Source of the DNA: Hydractinia symbiolongicarpus
Taxonomy: Eukaryota; Cnidaria; Hydrozoa; Anthoathecata; Hydractiniidae
Assembly (NCBI RefSeq): GCF_029227915.1
Contig: NC_079887.1
Coordinates: forward strand, 1,798,001-1,862,000
Length of the DNA: 64,000 nt
Direction: 5' to 3'
Shown: in pieces, positions 40,601-54,959 of the stretch
Layout of the letters: each line of letters begins with the position of its first letter
Numbering within the stretch: the first letter of the stretch is position 1
The notes under the pieces: generated by a model
Seen by the model: the letters and a program-made list of their open reading frames with translations, nothing else
What the model was told of the DNA's origin: nothing
Database searches by the model: none
Program-made: the position numbers and the translations under genes

Positions 40601-43209
40601 CCACTAAAACGCATGAGACTTGTAGTTTTGAAAAATGTTTTCATTTTTGATGAGACGGTTAATGAAAGAAGTTTAATCGCCGGCAAACGAAAACCCGCGA
40701 TTTCCCGTAAATCCCGGGCTTGGCCCGTATAGTCAAATGTATACAAAGAAAGTACCCTGTGAGTAAACTCATTTCCCGAACGATTTTTTAAATTATTTTT
40801 TCACCACTAAAACGCATGAGACTTGTAGTTTTCAGAAATGTTTACATTTTTGATAAGACGCTTAATGAAAGTGGTTTAATCGCCAGCAAACGAAAACCCG
40901 CGATTTCCCGTAAATCCCGGGCTTGGCCCGTATAGTCGAATGTATACAAAGAAAGTACCCTGTGAGTAAACTCATTTCCAAAACGATTTTTTAAATTATC
41001 TTTTCACCACTAAAACGCATGAGACTTGTAGTTTTTAAAAATGTTTTCATTTTTGATGAGACGCTGAATAAAAGAAGTTTAATCGCCGGCAAACGAAAAC
41101 TCGCCATTTCCCGTACACCCCGGGCTTGGCCCGTATAGTCAAAAGTATACAAAGAAAGTACCCAGGGAGTAAATCCATTTCCCGAACGATTTTTAATATT
41201 ATTTTATTACCACTAAACGCATGAGACTTGTAGTTTTCAAAAATATTTTCATATTTGATAGGACGCTGAATAAAAGAAGTTTAATCGCCGGCAAACGAAA
41301 ATTCGCGAATTCCCGTAAATCCCTGACTCGGCCCGTATAGTCAAAAGTATACAAAGAAAGTACCCAGGGAGTAAACTCATTTCCCGAACGATTTTTTAAA
41401 TTATTTTTTCACCGCTAAAACGCATGAGACTTGTAGTTTTCAAAAATGTTTTCATTTTTGATGAGACGCTTAATGAAAGAGGTTTAATCGCCGGAAAACG
41501 AAAACCAGATATTTCCCGTAAATCCCGGGCTTGGCCAGTATAGTCGAATGTATACAAAGAAAGTACCCTGTGAGTAAACTCATTTCCAGAACGATTTTTT
41601 AAATTATTTTTTCACCACTAAAACGTATAAGACTTGTAGTTTTTAAAAATTTTTTCATTTTTGATGAAACGCTGAATAAAAGAAGTTTAATCGCCGGCAA
41701 ACGAAAATCCGCGATTTCCCGTAAATCCCGGCTTGGCCTGCATAGTCAAAAGTATACAAAGAAAGTACCCAGGGAGTAAACTCATTTCCCGAACGATTTT
41801 TTAAATTATTTTTTCACCACTAAAACGCATGAGACTTGTAGTTTTCAAAAATGTTTTCATTTTTGATGAGACGCTTAATGAAAGAGGTTTAATCGCCGGC
41901 AAACGAAATCCCGCGATTTCCCGTAAATCCCGGGCTTGGCCCGTATAGTCGAATGTATACAAAGAAAGTACCCAGGGAGTAAACTTATTTCCCGAACGAT
42001 TTTTTAATTTTTTTTTCACCACTAAAACGCATGAGACTTGTAGTTTTCAGAAATGTTTTCATTTTTGATAAGACGCTTAATGAAAGTGGTTTAATCGCCA
42101 GCAAACGAAAACCCACGATTTCCCGTAAATCCCGGGCTTGGCCCGTATAGTCGAATGTAAACAAAGAAAGTACCTTGTGAGTAAACTCATTTCCAAAACG
42201 ATTTTTTAAATTATCTTTTCACCACTAAAACGCATGAGACTTGTAGTTTTTAAAAATGTTTTCATTTTTGATGAAACGCTGAATAAAAGAAGTTTAATCG
42301 CCGGCAAACGAAAATCCGCGATTTCCCGTAAATCCCGGGCTTGGCCCGTATAGTCGAATGTATACAAAGAAAGTACCCAGGGAGTAAACTTATTTCCCGA
42401 AAGATTTTTTAATTTTTTTTTCACCACTAAAACGCATGAGACTTGTAGTTTTCAAAAATGTTTTCATTTTTGATGAGACGGTTAATGAAAGAAGTTTAAT
42501 CGCCGGCAAACGAAAACCCGCGATTTCCCGTAAATCCCGGGCTTGGCCCGTATAGTCAAATGTATACAAAGAAAGTACCCTGTGAGTAAACTCATTTCCC
42601 GAACGATTTTTTAAATTATTTTTTCACCACTAAAACGCATGAGACTTGTAGTTTTCAGAAATGTTTACATTTTTGATAAGACGCTTAATGAAAGTGGTTT
42701 AATCGCCAGCAAACGAAAACCCGCGATTTCCCGTAAATCCCGGGCTTGGCCCGTATAGTCGAATGTATACAAAGAAAGTACCCTGTGAGTAAACTCATTT
42801 CCAAAACGATTTTTTAAATTATCTTTTCACCACTAAAACGCATGAGACTTGTAGTTTTCAAAAATGTTTTCATTTTTGATGAGACGCTGAATAAAAGAAG
42901 TTTAATCGCCGGCAAACGAAAACCCGCCATTTCCCGTAAACCCCGGACTCGGCCCGTATAGTCAAAAGTATACAAAGAAAGTACCCATGGAGTAAACCCA
43001 TTTCCCGAACGATTTTTTATATTTTTTTTTTACCACTAAACGCATGAGACTTGTAGTTTTCAAAAATATTTTCATATTTGATGGGACGCTGAATGAAAGA
43101 AGTTTAATCGCCGGCAAACGAAATCCCGCGATTTCCCGTAAATCCCGGGCTTGGCCCGTATAGTCAAATGTATACAAAGAAAGTACCCTGTGAGTAAACT
43201 CATTTCCCG
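37664..43209 (-). repeat. Mixed satellite segment with the distal long-range copy
   Basis: About 27 reversed monomers. 39.36-41.15 kb is the distal copy of the 25.8-27.6 kb segment. The units around 38.23-38.9 kb and 42.0-42.6 kb share the GTAAACAAAG variant of the landmark (about 38510 and 42157) and a similar order. One AAAA/AAAAA length change (TTTTTAAAATG at about 40221) is visible. No non-satellite sequence was seen. Confidence 0.8.
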
Positions 43210-45309
43210 AACGATTTTTTAAATTATTTTTTCACAACTAAAGCGCATGAGACTTGTAGTTTTCAAAAATGTTTTCATTTTTGATGAGACGCTGAATAAA
43301 AGAAGTTTAATCGCCGGCAAACGAAAACCCGCCATTTTCCGTAAACCCCGGGCTTGGCCCGTATAGTCAAAAGTATACAAAGAAAGTACCCAGGGAGTAA
43401 ACCCATTTCCCGAACGATTTTTAATATTATTTTTTTACCACTAAACGCATGAGACTTGTAGTATTCAAAAATATTTTCATATTTGATAGGACGCTGAATA
43501 AAAGAAGTTTAATCGCCGGCAAACGAAAATTCGCGATTTCCCGTAAATCCCTGACTCGGCCCGTATAGTCAAAAGTATACAAAGAAAGTACCCAGGGAGT
43601 AAACTCATTTCCCGAACGATTTTTTAAATTATTTTTTCACCACTAAAACGCATGAGACTTGTAGTTTTCAGAAATGTTTTCATTTTTGATAAGACGCTTA
43701 ATGAAAGTGGTTTAATCGCCAGCAAACGAAAACCCGCGATTTCCCGTAAATACCGGGCTTGGCCGTATAGTCGAATGTATACAAAGAAAGTACCCAGGGA
43801 GTAAACTCATTTCCAAAACGATTTTTTAAATTATTTTTTCACAACTAAAGCGCATGAGACTTGTAGTTTTCAAAAATGTTTTCATTTTTGATGAGACGCT
43901 GAATAAAAGAAGTTTAATCGCCGGCAAACGAAAACCCGCCATTTCCCGTAAACCCCGGGCTTGGCCCGTATAGTCAAAAGTATACAAAGAAAGTACCCAG
44001 GGAGTAAACCCATTTCCCGAACGATTTTTAATATTATTTTTTTACCACTAAACGCATGAGACTTGTAGTTTTCAAAAATGTTTTCATTTTTGATGAGACG
44101 CTCAATGAAAGAGGTTTAATCGCCGGAAAACGAAAACCAGAGATTTCCCGTAAATCCCGGGCTTGGCCCGTATAGTCGAATGTATACAAAGAAAGTACCC
44201 TGTGAGTAAACTCATTTCCAGAACGATTTTTTAAATTATTTTTTCACCACAAAAACGTATAAGACTTGTAGTTTTTAAAAATGTTTTTATTTTTGATGAA
44301 ACGCTGAATAAAAGAAGTTTAAACGCCGGCAAACGAAAACCCGCGATTTCCCGTAAATCCCGGCTTGGCCCGCATAGTCAAAAGTATACAAAGAAAGTAC
44401 CCAGGGAGTAAACTCATTTCCCGAACGATTTTTTAAATTATTTTTTCACCACTAAAACGCATGTGACTTGTAGTTTTCAAAAATGTATTCATTTTTGATG
44501 AAACGCTGAATAAAAGAAGTTTAAACGCCGGCAAACGAAAACCCGCGATTTCCCGTAAATCCCGGCTTGGCCCGCATAGTCAAAAGTATACAAAGAAAGT
44601 ACCCAGGGAGTAAACTCATTTCCCGAACGATTTTTTAAATTATTTTTTCACCACTAAAACGCATGTGACTTGTAGTTTTCAAAAATGTATTCATTTTTGA
44701 TGAGACGCTGAATAAAAGAAGTTTAATCGCCGGCAAACGAAAACCCGCCATTTTCCGTAAACCCCGGGCTTGGCCCGTATAGTCAAAAGTATACAAAGAA
44801 AGTACCCAGGGAGTAAGCCCATTTCCCGAACGATTTTTAATATTATTTTTTTACCACTAAACGCATGAGACTTGTAGTTTTCAAAAATATTTTCATATTT
44901 GATAGGACGCTGAATAAAAGAAGTTTAATCGCCGGCAAACGAAAATTCGCGATTTCCCGTAAATCCCTGACTCGGCCCGTATAGTCAAAAGTATACAAAG
45001 AAAGTACCCAGGGAGTAAACTCATTTCCCGAACGATTTTTTAAATTATTTTTTCACCGCTAAAACGCATGAGACTTGTAGTTTTCAGAAATGTTTTCATT
45101 TTTGATAAGACGCTTAATGAAAGTGGTTTAATCGCCAGCAAACGAAAACCCCCGATTTCCCGTAAATACCGGGCTTGGCCGTATAGTCGAATGTATACAA
45201 AGAAAGTACCCTGTGAGTAAACTCATTTCCAAAACGATTTTTTAAATTATTTTTTCACAACTAAAGCGCATGAGACTTGTAGTATTCAAAAATGTTTTCA
45301 TTTTTGATG

Positions 45310-46929
45310 AGACGCTGAATAAAAGAAGTTTAATCGCCGGCAAACGAAAACCCGCCATTTTCCGTAAACCCCGGGCTTGGCCCGTATAGTCAAAAGTATA
45401 CAAAGAAAGTACCCAGGGAGTAAACCCATTTCCCGAACGATTTTTAATATTATTTTTTTACCACTAAACGCATGAGACTTGTAGTTTTCAAAAATATTTT
45501 CATATTTGATAGGACGCTGAATAAAAGAAGTTTAATCGCCGGCAAACGAAAATTCGCGATTTCCCGTAAATCCCTGACTCGGCCCGTATAGTCAAAAGTA
45601 TACAAAGAAAGTACCCAGGGAGTAAACTCATTTCCCGAACGATTTTTTAAATTATTTTTTCACCGCTAAAACGCATGAGACTTGTAGTTTTCAAAAATGT
45701 TTTCATTTTTGATGAGACGCTTAATGAAAGAGGTTTAATCGCCGGAAAACGAAAACCAGAGATTTCCCGTAAATCCCGGGCTTGGCCCGTATAGTCGAAT
45801 GTATACAAAGAAAGTACCCTGTGAGTAAACTCATTTCCAGAACAATTTTTTAAAATATTTTTTCACCACTAAAACGTATAAGACTTGTAGTTTTTAAAAA
45901 TGTTTTTATTTTTGATGAAACGCTGAATTAAAGAAGTTTAAACGCCGGCAAACGAAAACCCGCGATTTCCCGTAAATCCCGGCTTGGCCCGCATAGTCAA
46001 AAGTATACAAAGAAAGTACCCAGGGAGTAAACTCATTTCCCGAACGATTTTTTAAATTATTTTTTCACCACTAAAACGCATGAGACTTGTAGTTTTCAGA
46101 AATGTTTTCATTTTTGATAAGACGCTTAATGAAAGTGGTTTAATCGCCAGCAAACGAAAACCCGCGATTTCCCGTAAATACCGGGCTTGGCCGTATAGTC
46201 GAATGTATACAAAGAAAGTACCCAGGGAGTAAACTCATTTCCAAAACGATTTTTTAAATTATTTTTTCACAACTAAAGCGCATGAGACTTGTAGTTTTCA
46301 AAAATGTTTTCATTTTTGATGAGACGCTGAATAAAAGAAGTTTAATCGCCGGCAAACGAAAACCCGCCATTTCCCGTAAACCCCGGGCTTGGCCCGTATA
46401 GTCAAAAGTATACAAAGAAAGTACCCAGGGAGTAAACCTATTTCCCGAACGATTTTTAATATTATTTTTTACCACTAAACGCATGAGACTTGTAGTTTTC
46501 AAAAATGTTTTCATTTTTGATGAGACGCTCAATGAAAGAGGTTTAATCGTCGGAAAACGAAAACCAGAGATTTCCCGTAAATCCCGGGCTTGGCCCGTAT
46601 AGTCGAATGTATACAAAGAAAGTACCCTGTGAGTAAACTCATTTCCAGAACGATTTTTTAAATTATTTTTTCACCACAAAAACGTATAAGACTTGTAGTT
46701 TTTAAAAATGTTTTTATTTTTCATGAAACGCTGAATAAAAGAAGTTTAAACGCCGGCAAACGAAAACCCGCGATTTCCCGTAAATCCCGGCTTGGCCCGC
46801 ATAGTCAAAAGTATACAAAGAAAGTACCCAGGGAGTAAACTCATTTCCCGAACGATTTTTTAAATTATTTTTTCACCACTAAAACGCATGTGACTTGTAG
46901 TTTTCAAAAATGTATTCATTTTTGATGAG
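45310..46929 (-). repeat. 8-monomer higher-order repeat, copy 1 (1,619 bp)
   Basis: Eight monomers including GTTTAAACGCCGG (45936 and 46744), CACAACTAAAGCGC, GACGCTCAATG (46529) and CATGTGACTTG. All recur 1,619 bp later. The part at 45.64-46.89 kb also matches 43.21-44.46 kb at 2,428 bp (12 monomers), and one monomer is locally duplicated at about 44.3-44.7 kb (202 bp). Confidence 0.83.
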
Positions 46930-48555
46930 ACGCTGAATAAAAGAAGTTTAATCGCCGGCAAACGAAAACCCGCCATTTTCCGTAAACCCCGGGCTTGGCC
47001 CGTATAGTCAAAAGTATACAAAGAAAGTACCCAGGGAGTAAACCCATTTCCCGAACGTTTTTTAATATTATTTTTTTACCACTAAACGCATGAGACTTGT
47101 AGTTTTCAAAAATATTTTCATATTTGATAGGACGCTGAATAAAAGAAGTTTAATCGCCGGCAAACGAAAATTCGCGATTTCCCGTAAATCCCTGACTCGG
47201 CCCGTATAGTCGAATGTATACAAAGAAAGTACCCAGGGAGTAAACTCATTTCCAAAACGATTTTTTAAATTATTTTTTCACCGCTAAAACGCATGAGACT
47301 TGTAGTTTTCAAAAATGTTTTCATTTTTGATGAGACGCTTAATGAAAGAGGTTTAATCGCCGGAAAACGAAAACCAGAGATTTCCCGTAAATCCCGGGCT
47401 TGGCCCGTATAGTCGAATGTATACAAAGAAAGTACCTTGTGAGTAAACTCATTTCCAGAACGATTTTTTAAAATATTTTTTCACCACTAAAACGTATAAG
47501 ACTTGTAGTTTTTAAAAATGTTTTTATTTTTGATGAAACGCTGATTAAAAGAAGTTTAAACGCCGGCAAACGAAAACCCGCGATTTCCCGTAAATCCCGG
47601 CTTGGCCCGCATAGTCAAAAGTATACAAAGAAAGTACCCAGGGAGTAAACTCATTTCCCGAACGATTTTTTAAATTATTTTTTCACCACTAAAACGCATG
47701 AGACTTGTAGTTTTCAGAAATGTTTTCATTTTTGATAAGACGCTTAATGAAAGTGGTTTAATCGCCAGCAAACGAAAACCCGCGATTTCCCGTAAATACC
47801 GGGCTTGGCCGTATAGTCGAATGTATACAAAGAAAGTAGCCAGGGAGTAAACTCATTTCCAAAACGATTTTTTAAATTATTTTTTCACAACTAAAGCGCA
47901 TGAGACTTGTAGTTTTCAAAAATGTTTTCATTTTTGATGAGACGCTGAATAAAAGAAGTTTAATCGCCGGCAAACGAAAACCCGCCATTTCCCGTAAACC
48001 CCGGGCTTGGCCCGTATAGTCAAAAGTATACAAAGAAAGTACCCAGGGAGTAAACCCATTTCCCGAACGAATTTTAATATTATTTTTTTACCACTAAACG
48101 CATGAGACTTGTAGTTTTCAAAAATGTTTTCATTTTTGATGAGACGCTCAATGAAAGAGGTTTAATCGCCGGAAAACGAAAACCAGAGATTTCCCGTAAA
48201 TCCCGGGCTTGGCCCGTATAGTCGAATGTATACAAAGAAAGTACCCTGTGAGTAAACTCATTTCCAGAACGATTTTTTAAATTATTTTTCCACCACAAAA
48301 ACGTATAAGACTTGTAGTTTTTAATAATGTTTTTAGTTTTGATGAAACGCTGAATAAAATAAGTTTAAACGCCGGCAAACGAAAACCCGCGATTTCCCGT
48401 AAATCCCGGCTTGGCCCGCATAGTCAAAAGTATACAAAGAAAGTACCCAGGGAGTAAACTCATTTCCCGAACGATTTTTTAAATTATTTTTTCACCACTA
48501 AAACGCATGTGACTTGTAGTTTTCAAAAATGTATTCATTTTTGATGAGACGCTTA
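46930..48555 (-). repeat. 8-monomer higher-order repeat, copy 2 (1,619 bp)
   Basis: A tandem copy of the preceding 8-mer, with GTTTAAACGCCGG at 47554 and 48363 and GACGCTCAATG at 48148. The match stops just after ATGTATTCATTTTTGATGAG, where GACGCTTAATG replaces GACGCTGAAT. Small differences include AAAGTAGCC against AAAGTACCC. Confidence 0.83.
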
Positions 48556-51500
48556 ATGAAAGAGGCTTAATCGCCGGCAAACGAAATCCCGCGTTTTCCC
48601 GTAAATCCGGGGCTTAGCCCGTATAGTCGAATGTATACAAAGAAAGTACCCAGGAAGTAAACTTATTTCCCGAACGATTTTTTAATTTTTTTTTCACCAC
48701 TAACACGCATGAGACTTGTAGTTTTCAAAAATGTTTTCATTTTTGAGGAGACGGTTAATGAAACAAGTTTAATCGCCGGCAAACGAAAACCCGCGATTTC
48801 CCGTAAATCCCGGGCTTGGCCCGTATAGTCAAATGCATACAAAGAAAGTACCCTGTGAGTAAACTCATTTCCCGAACGATTTTTTAAATTATTTTTTCAC
48901 CACTAAAACGCATGAGACTTGTAGTTTTCAAAAATGTTTTCATTTTTGATGAGACGCTTAATGAAAGAGGTTTAATCGCTGGAAAACGAAAACCAGAGAT
49001 TTCCCGTAAATCCCGGGCTTGGCCCGTGTAGTCGAATGTATACAAAGAAAGTACCCTGTGAGTAAACTCATTTCCAGAACGATTTTTTAAATTATTTTTT
49101 CACCACTAAAACGTATAAGACTTGTAGTTTTTAAAAATGTTTTTATTTTTGATGAAACGCTGAATAAAAGAAGTTTAAACGCCGGCAAACGAAAACCCGC
49201 GATTTCCCGTAAATCCCGGCATGGCCCGCATAGTCAAAAGTATACAAAGAAAGTACCCAGGGAGTAAACTCATTTCCCGAACGATTTTTTAAATTATTTT
49301 TTCACCACTAAAACGCATGAGACTTGTAGTTTTCAAAAATGTATTCATTTTTGATGAGACGCTTAATGAAAGAGGTTTAATCGCCGGCAAACGAAATCCC
49401 GCGATTTCCCGTAAGTCCCGGGCTTGGCCCGTATAGTCGAATGTATACAAAGAAAGTACCCAGGGAGTAAACTTATTTCCCGAACGATTTTTTAATTTTA
49501 TTTTTCACCACTAAAACGCATGAGACTTGTAGTTTTCAAAAATGTTTTCATTTTTGATGAGACGGTTAATGAAACAAGTTTAATCGCCGGCAAACGAAAA
49601 CCCGCGATTTCCCGTAAATCCCGGGCTTGGCCCGTATAGTCAAATGTATACAAAGAAAGTACCCTGTGAGTAAACTCATTTCCCGAACGATTTTTTAAAT
49701 TATTTTTTCACCACTAAAACGCATGAGACTTGTAGTTTTCAAAAATGTTTTCATTTTTGATAAGACGCTTAATGAAAGTGGTTTAATCGCCAGCAAACGA
49801 AAACCCGCGATTTCCCGTAAATCCCGGGCTTGGTCCGTATAGTCGAATGTATACAAAGAAAGTACCCTGTAAGTAAACTCATTTTCAAAACGATTTTTTA
49901 AATTATCTTTTCCCCACTAAAACGCATGAGACTTGTAGTTTTCAGAAATGTTTTCATTTTTGATAAGACGCTTAATGAAAGTGGTTTAATCGCCAGCAAA
50001 CGAAAACCCGCGATTTCCCGTAAATCCCGGGCTTGGCCCGTATAGTCGAATGTATACAAAGAAAGTACCCTGTGAGTAAACTCATTTCCAAAACGATTTT
50101 TTAAATTATCTTTTCACCACTAAAACGCATGAGACTTGTAGTTTTCAGAAATGTTTTCATTTTTGATAAGACGCTTAATGAAAGTGGTTTAATCGCCAGC
50201 AAAGGAAAACCCGCGATTTCCCGTAAATCCCGGGCTTGGCCCGTATAGTCGAATGTATACAAAGAAAGTACCCTGTGAGTAAACTCATTTCCCGAACGAT
50301 TTTTTAAATTATTTTTTCACCACTAAAACGCATGAGACTTGTAGTTTTTAAAAATGTTTTCATTTTTGATGAGACGCTTAATGAAAAAGGTTTAATCGCC
50401 GGCAAACAAAATCCCGCGTTTTCCCGTAAATCCGGGGCTTGGCCCGTATAGTCGAATGTATACAAAGAAAGTACCCAGGGAGTAAACTCATTTCCCGAAC
50501 GATTTTTTAAATTTTTTTTCACCACTAAAACGCATGAGACTTGTAGTTTTCAAAAATGTTTTCATTTTTGATGAGATGTTTAATGAAAGAGGTTTAATCG
50601 CCGGAAAACGAAAACCCGCGATTTCCCGTAAATCCCGGGCTTGGCCCGTATAGTCGAATGTATACAAAGAAAGTACCCTGTGAGTAAACTCATTTCCGGA
50701 ACGATTTTTTAAATTATTTTTTCACCACTAAAACGTATAAGACTTGTAGTTTTTAAAAATGTTTTCATTTTTAATGAAACGCTGAATAAAAGAAGTTTAA
50801 TCGCCGTCAAACGAAAACCCGCGATTTCCCGTAAATCCCGGCTTGGCCCGCATAGTCAAAAGTATACAAAGAAAGTACCCAGGGAGTAAACTCATTTCCC
50901 GAACGATTTTTTAAATTATTTTTTCACCACTAAAACGCATGAGACTTGTAGTTTTCAAAAATGTTTTCATTTTTGATGAGACGCTTAATGAAAGAGGTTT
51001 AATGGCCGGCAAACGAAAACCCGCGATTTCCCGTAAATCCCGGCTTGGCCCGCATAGTCAAAAGTATACAAAGAAAGTACCCTGTGAGTAAACTCATTTC
51101 CCGAACGATTTTTTAAATTAATTTCTCACCACTAAAACGCATGAAACTTGTAGTTTTCAGAATTGTTTTCATTTTTGATAAGACGCTTAATGAAAGTGGT
51201 ATAATCGCCAGCAAACGAAAACCCGCGATTTCCCGTAAATTCCGGGCTTGTCCCGTATAGTCGAATGTATACAAAGAAAGTACCCTGTGAGTAACCTCAT
51301 TTCCAAAACGATTTTTTAAATTATCTTTTCACCACTAAAACGCATGAGACTTGTAGTTTTCAAAAATGTTTTCAATTTTAATGAGACGCTGAACAAAAGA
51401 AGTTTAATCGCCGGCAAACGAAAACCCGCGATTTCCCGTAAATCCCGGCTTGGCCCGCATAGTCAAAAGTATACAAAGAAAGTACCCAGGTAGTAAACTC

Positions 51501-52979
51501 ATTTCCCGAACGATTTTTTAAATTATTTTTTCAACACTAAAACGCATGAGACTTGTAGTTTACAAAAATGTTTTCATTTTTGATGAGACGCTTAATGAAA
51601 GAGGTTTAATCGCCGGCAAACGAAAATCCGCGATTTCCCGTACATCCCGGACTCGGCCCGTATAGTCAAAAGTATACAAAGAAAGTACCCAGGGAGTAAA
51701 CTCATTTCCCGAACGATTTTTTAAATTATTTTTTCACCACTAAAACGCATGAGACTTGCAGTTTTCAAAAATGTTTTCATTTTTGATGAGACGCTTAATG
51801 AAAGAGGTTTAATCGCCGGCAAACAAAATCCCGGGTTTTCCCGTAAATCCGGGGCTTGGCCCGTAGAGTCGAATGTATACAAAGAAAGTACCCAGGGAGT
51901 AAACTCCTTTCCCGAACGATTTTTTAAATTTTTTTTTCACCACTAAAACGCATGAGACTTGTACTTTTCAAAAATGTTTTCATTTTTGATGAGACGCTTA
52001 ATGAAAGAGGTTTAATCGCCGGAAAACGAAAACCCGCGATTTCCCGCAAATCCCGGGCTTGGCCCGTATAGTCGAATGTATACAAAGAAAGTACCCTGTG
52101 AGCAAACTCATTTGCAGAACAATTTTTTAAATTATTTTTTCACCACTAAAACGTATAAGACTTGTAGTTTTTAAAAATGTTTTCATTTTTGATGAAACGC
52201 TGAATAAAAGAAGTTTAATCGCCGTCAAACGAAAACCCGCGATCTCCCGTAAATCCCGGCTTGGCCCGCATATTCAAAAGTATACAAAGAAAGTACCCAG
52301 GAAGTAAACTCATTTCAGGAACGATTTTTTAAATTATTTTTTCACCACTAAAACGCATGAGACTTGTAGTTTTCAAAAATGTTTTCATTTTTGATGAGAC
52401 GCTTAATGAAAGAGGTTTAATCGCCGGAAAACGAAAACCAGAGATTTCCCGTAAATCCCGGGCTTGGCCCGTATAGTCGAATGTATACAAAGAAAGTACC
52501 CTGTGAGTAAACTCATTTCCAGAACGATTTTTTAAATTATTTTTTCACCACTAAATCGTATAAGACTTGTAGTTTTTAAAAATGTTTTTATTTTTGATGA
52601 AACGCTGAATAAAAGAAGTTTAATCGCCGGCAAACGAAATCCCGGGATTTCCCGTAAATCCTGGGCTTGGCCCGTATAGTCGAATGTATACAAAGAAAGT
52701 ACCCAGGGAGTAAACTTATTTCCCGAACGATTATTTAATTTTTTTTTGCACCACTAAAACGCATGAGACTTGTAGTTTTCAAAAATGTTTTCATTTTTGA
52801 TGAGACGGTTAATGAAACAAGTTTAATCGCCGGCAAACGAAAACCCGCGATTTCCCGTAAATCCTGGGCTTGGCCCGTATAGTCAAATGTATACAAAGAA
52901 AGTACCCTGTGAGTAAACTCATTTCCCGAACGATTTTTTAAATTATTTTTTCACCACTAAAACGCATGAGACTTGTAGT

Positions 52980-53791
52980 TTTCAAAAATGTTATCATTTT
53001 TAATGAGACGCTTAATGAAAGAGGTTTAATCGCCGGAAAACGAAAACCAGAGATTTCCCGTAAATTCCGGGCTTGGCCCGTATAGTCGAATGTATACAAA
53101 GAAAGTACCCTGTGAGTAAACTCATTTCCAGAACGATTTTTTAAATTTTTTTTTCACCACTAAAACGTATACGACTTGTAGTTTTTAAAAATGTTTTTAT
53201 TTTTGATGAAACGCTGAATAAAAGAAGTTTAAACGCCGGCAAACGAAAACCCGCGATTTCCCGTAAATCCCGGCATGGCCCGCATAGTCAAAAGTATACA
53301 AAGCAAGTACCCAGGGAGTAAACTCATTTCCCGAACGATTTTTTAAATTATTTTTTCACCACTAAAACGCATGAGACTTGTAGTTTTAAAAAATGTTATC
53401 ATTTTTGATGAGACGCTTAATGAAAGAGGTTTAATCGCCGGAAAACGAAAACCAGAGATTTCCCGTAAATTCCGGGCTTGGCCCGTATAGTCGAATGTAT
53501 ACAAAGAAAGTACCCTGTGAGTAAACTCATTTCCAGAACGATTTTTTAAATTTTTTTTTCACCACTAAAACGTATACGACTTGTAGTTTTTAAAAATGTT
53601 TTTATTTTTGATGAAACGCTGAATAAAAGAAGTTTAAACGCCGGCAAACGAAAACCCGCGATTTCCCGTAAATCCCGGCATGGCCCGCATAGTCAAAAGT
53701 ATACAAAGAAAGTACCCAGGGAGTAAACTCATTTCCCGAACGATTTTTTAAATTATTTTTTCACCACTAAAACGCATGAGACTTGTAGTTT
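52980..53791 (-). repeat. Dimer tandem duplication (406 bp x 2)
   Basis: AATGTTATCATTTTT, GTATACGACTTG and CCCGGCATGGCCCGCATAG recur about 406 bp apart (GTATACGACTT at about 53166 and 53572). The units are almost identical. One copy has AAAGCAAGTACC and the other AAAGAAAGTACC. Confidence 0.82.
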
Positions 53792-54959
53792 TCAAAAATG
53801 TATTCATTTTTGATGAGACGCTTAATGAAAGAGGTTTAATCGCCGGCAAACGAAATCCCGCAATTTCCCGTAAATCCCGGGCTTGGCCCGTATAGTCGAA
53901 TGTATACAAAGAAAATACCCAGGGAGTAAACTTATTTCCCGAACGATTTTTTAATTTTATTATTCACCACTAAAACGCATGAGACTTGTAGTTTTCAAAA
54001 ATGTTTTCATTTTTGATGAGACGGTTAATGAAACAAGTTTAATCGCCAGCAAACGAAAACCCGCGATTTCCCGTAAATCCCGGGCTTGCGCCGTATAGTC
54101 AAATGTATACAAAGAAAGTACCCTGTGAGTAAACTCATTTCCCGAACGATTTTTTAAATTATTTTTTCACCACTAAAACGCATGAGACTTGTAGTTTTCA
54201 GAAATGTTTTCATTTTTGATAAGACCCTTAATGAAAGTGGTTTAATCGCCAGCAAACGAAAACCCGCGGTTTCCCGTAAATCCCGGGCTTGGTGCGTATA
54301 GTCGAATGTATACAAAGAAAGTACCCTGTGAGTAAACTCATTTTCAAAAGGATTTTTTAAATTATCTTTTCACCACTAAAACGCATGAGACTTGTAGTTT
54401 TCAGAAATGTTTTCATTTTTGATAAGACGCTTAATGAAAGTGGTTTAATCGCCAGCAAACGAAAACCCGCGATTTCCCGTAAATCCCGGGCTTGGCCCGT
54501 ATAGTCGAATGTATACAAAGAAAGTACCCTGTGAGTAAACTCATTTCCAAAACGATTTTTTAAATTATCTTTTTACCACTAAAACGCATGAGACTTGTAG
54601 TTTTCAGAAATGTTTTCATTTTTGATAAGGCGCTTAATGAAAGTGGTTTAATCGCCAGCAAACGAAAACCCGCTATTTCCCGTAAATCCCGGGCTTGGCC
54701 CGTATAGTCGAATGTATACAAAGAAAGTACCCTGTGAGTAAACCCATTTCCGAAACGATTTTTTAAATTATCTTTTCACCACTAAAACGCATGAGACTTG
54801 TAGTTTTCAAAAATGTTTTCATTTTTGATGAGACGCTTAATGAAAGAGGTTTAATCGCCGGCAAACGAAAATCCGCGATTTCCTGTTAATCCCGGACTCG
54901 GCCCGTATAGTCAAAAGTATACAAAGAAAGTACCCAGGGAGTAAACTCAATTCCCGAAC

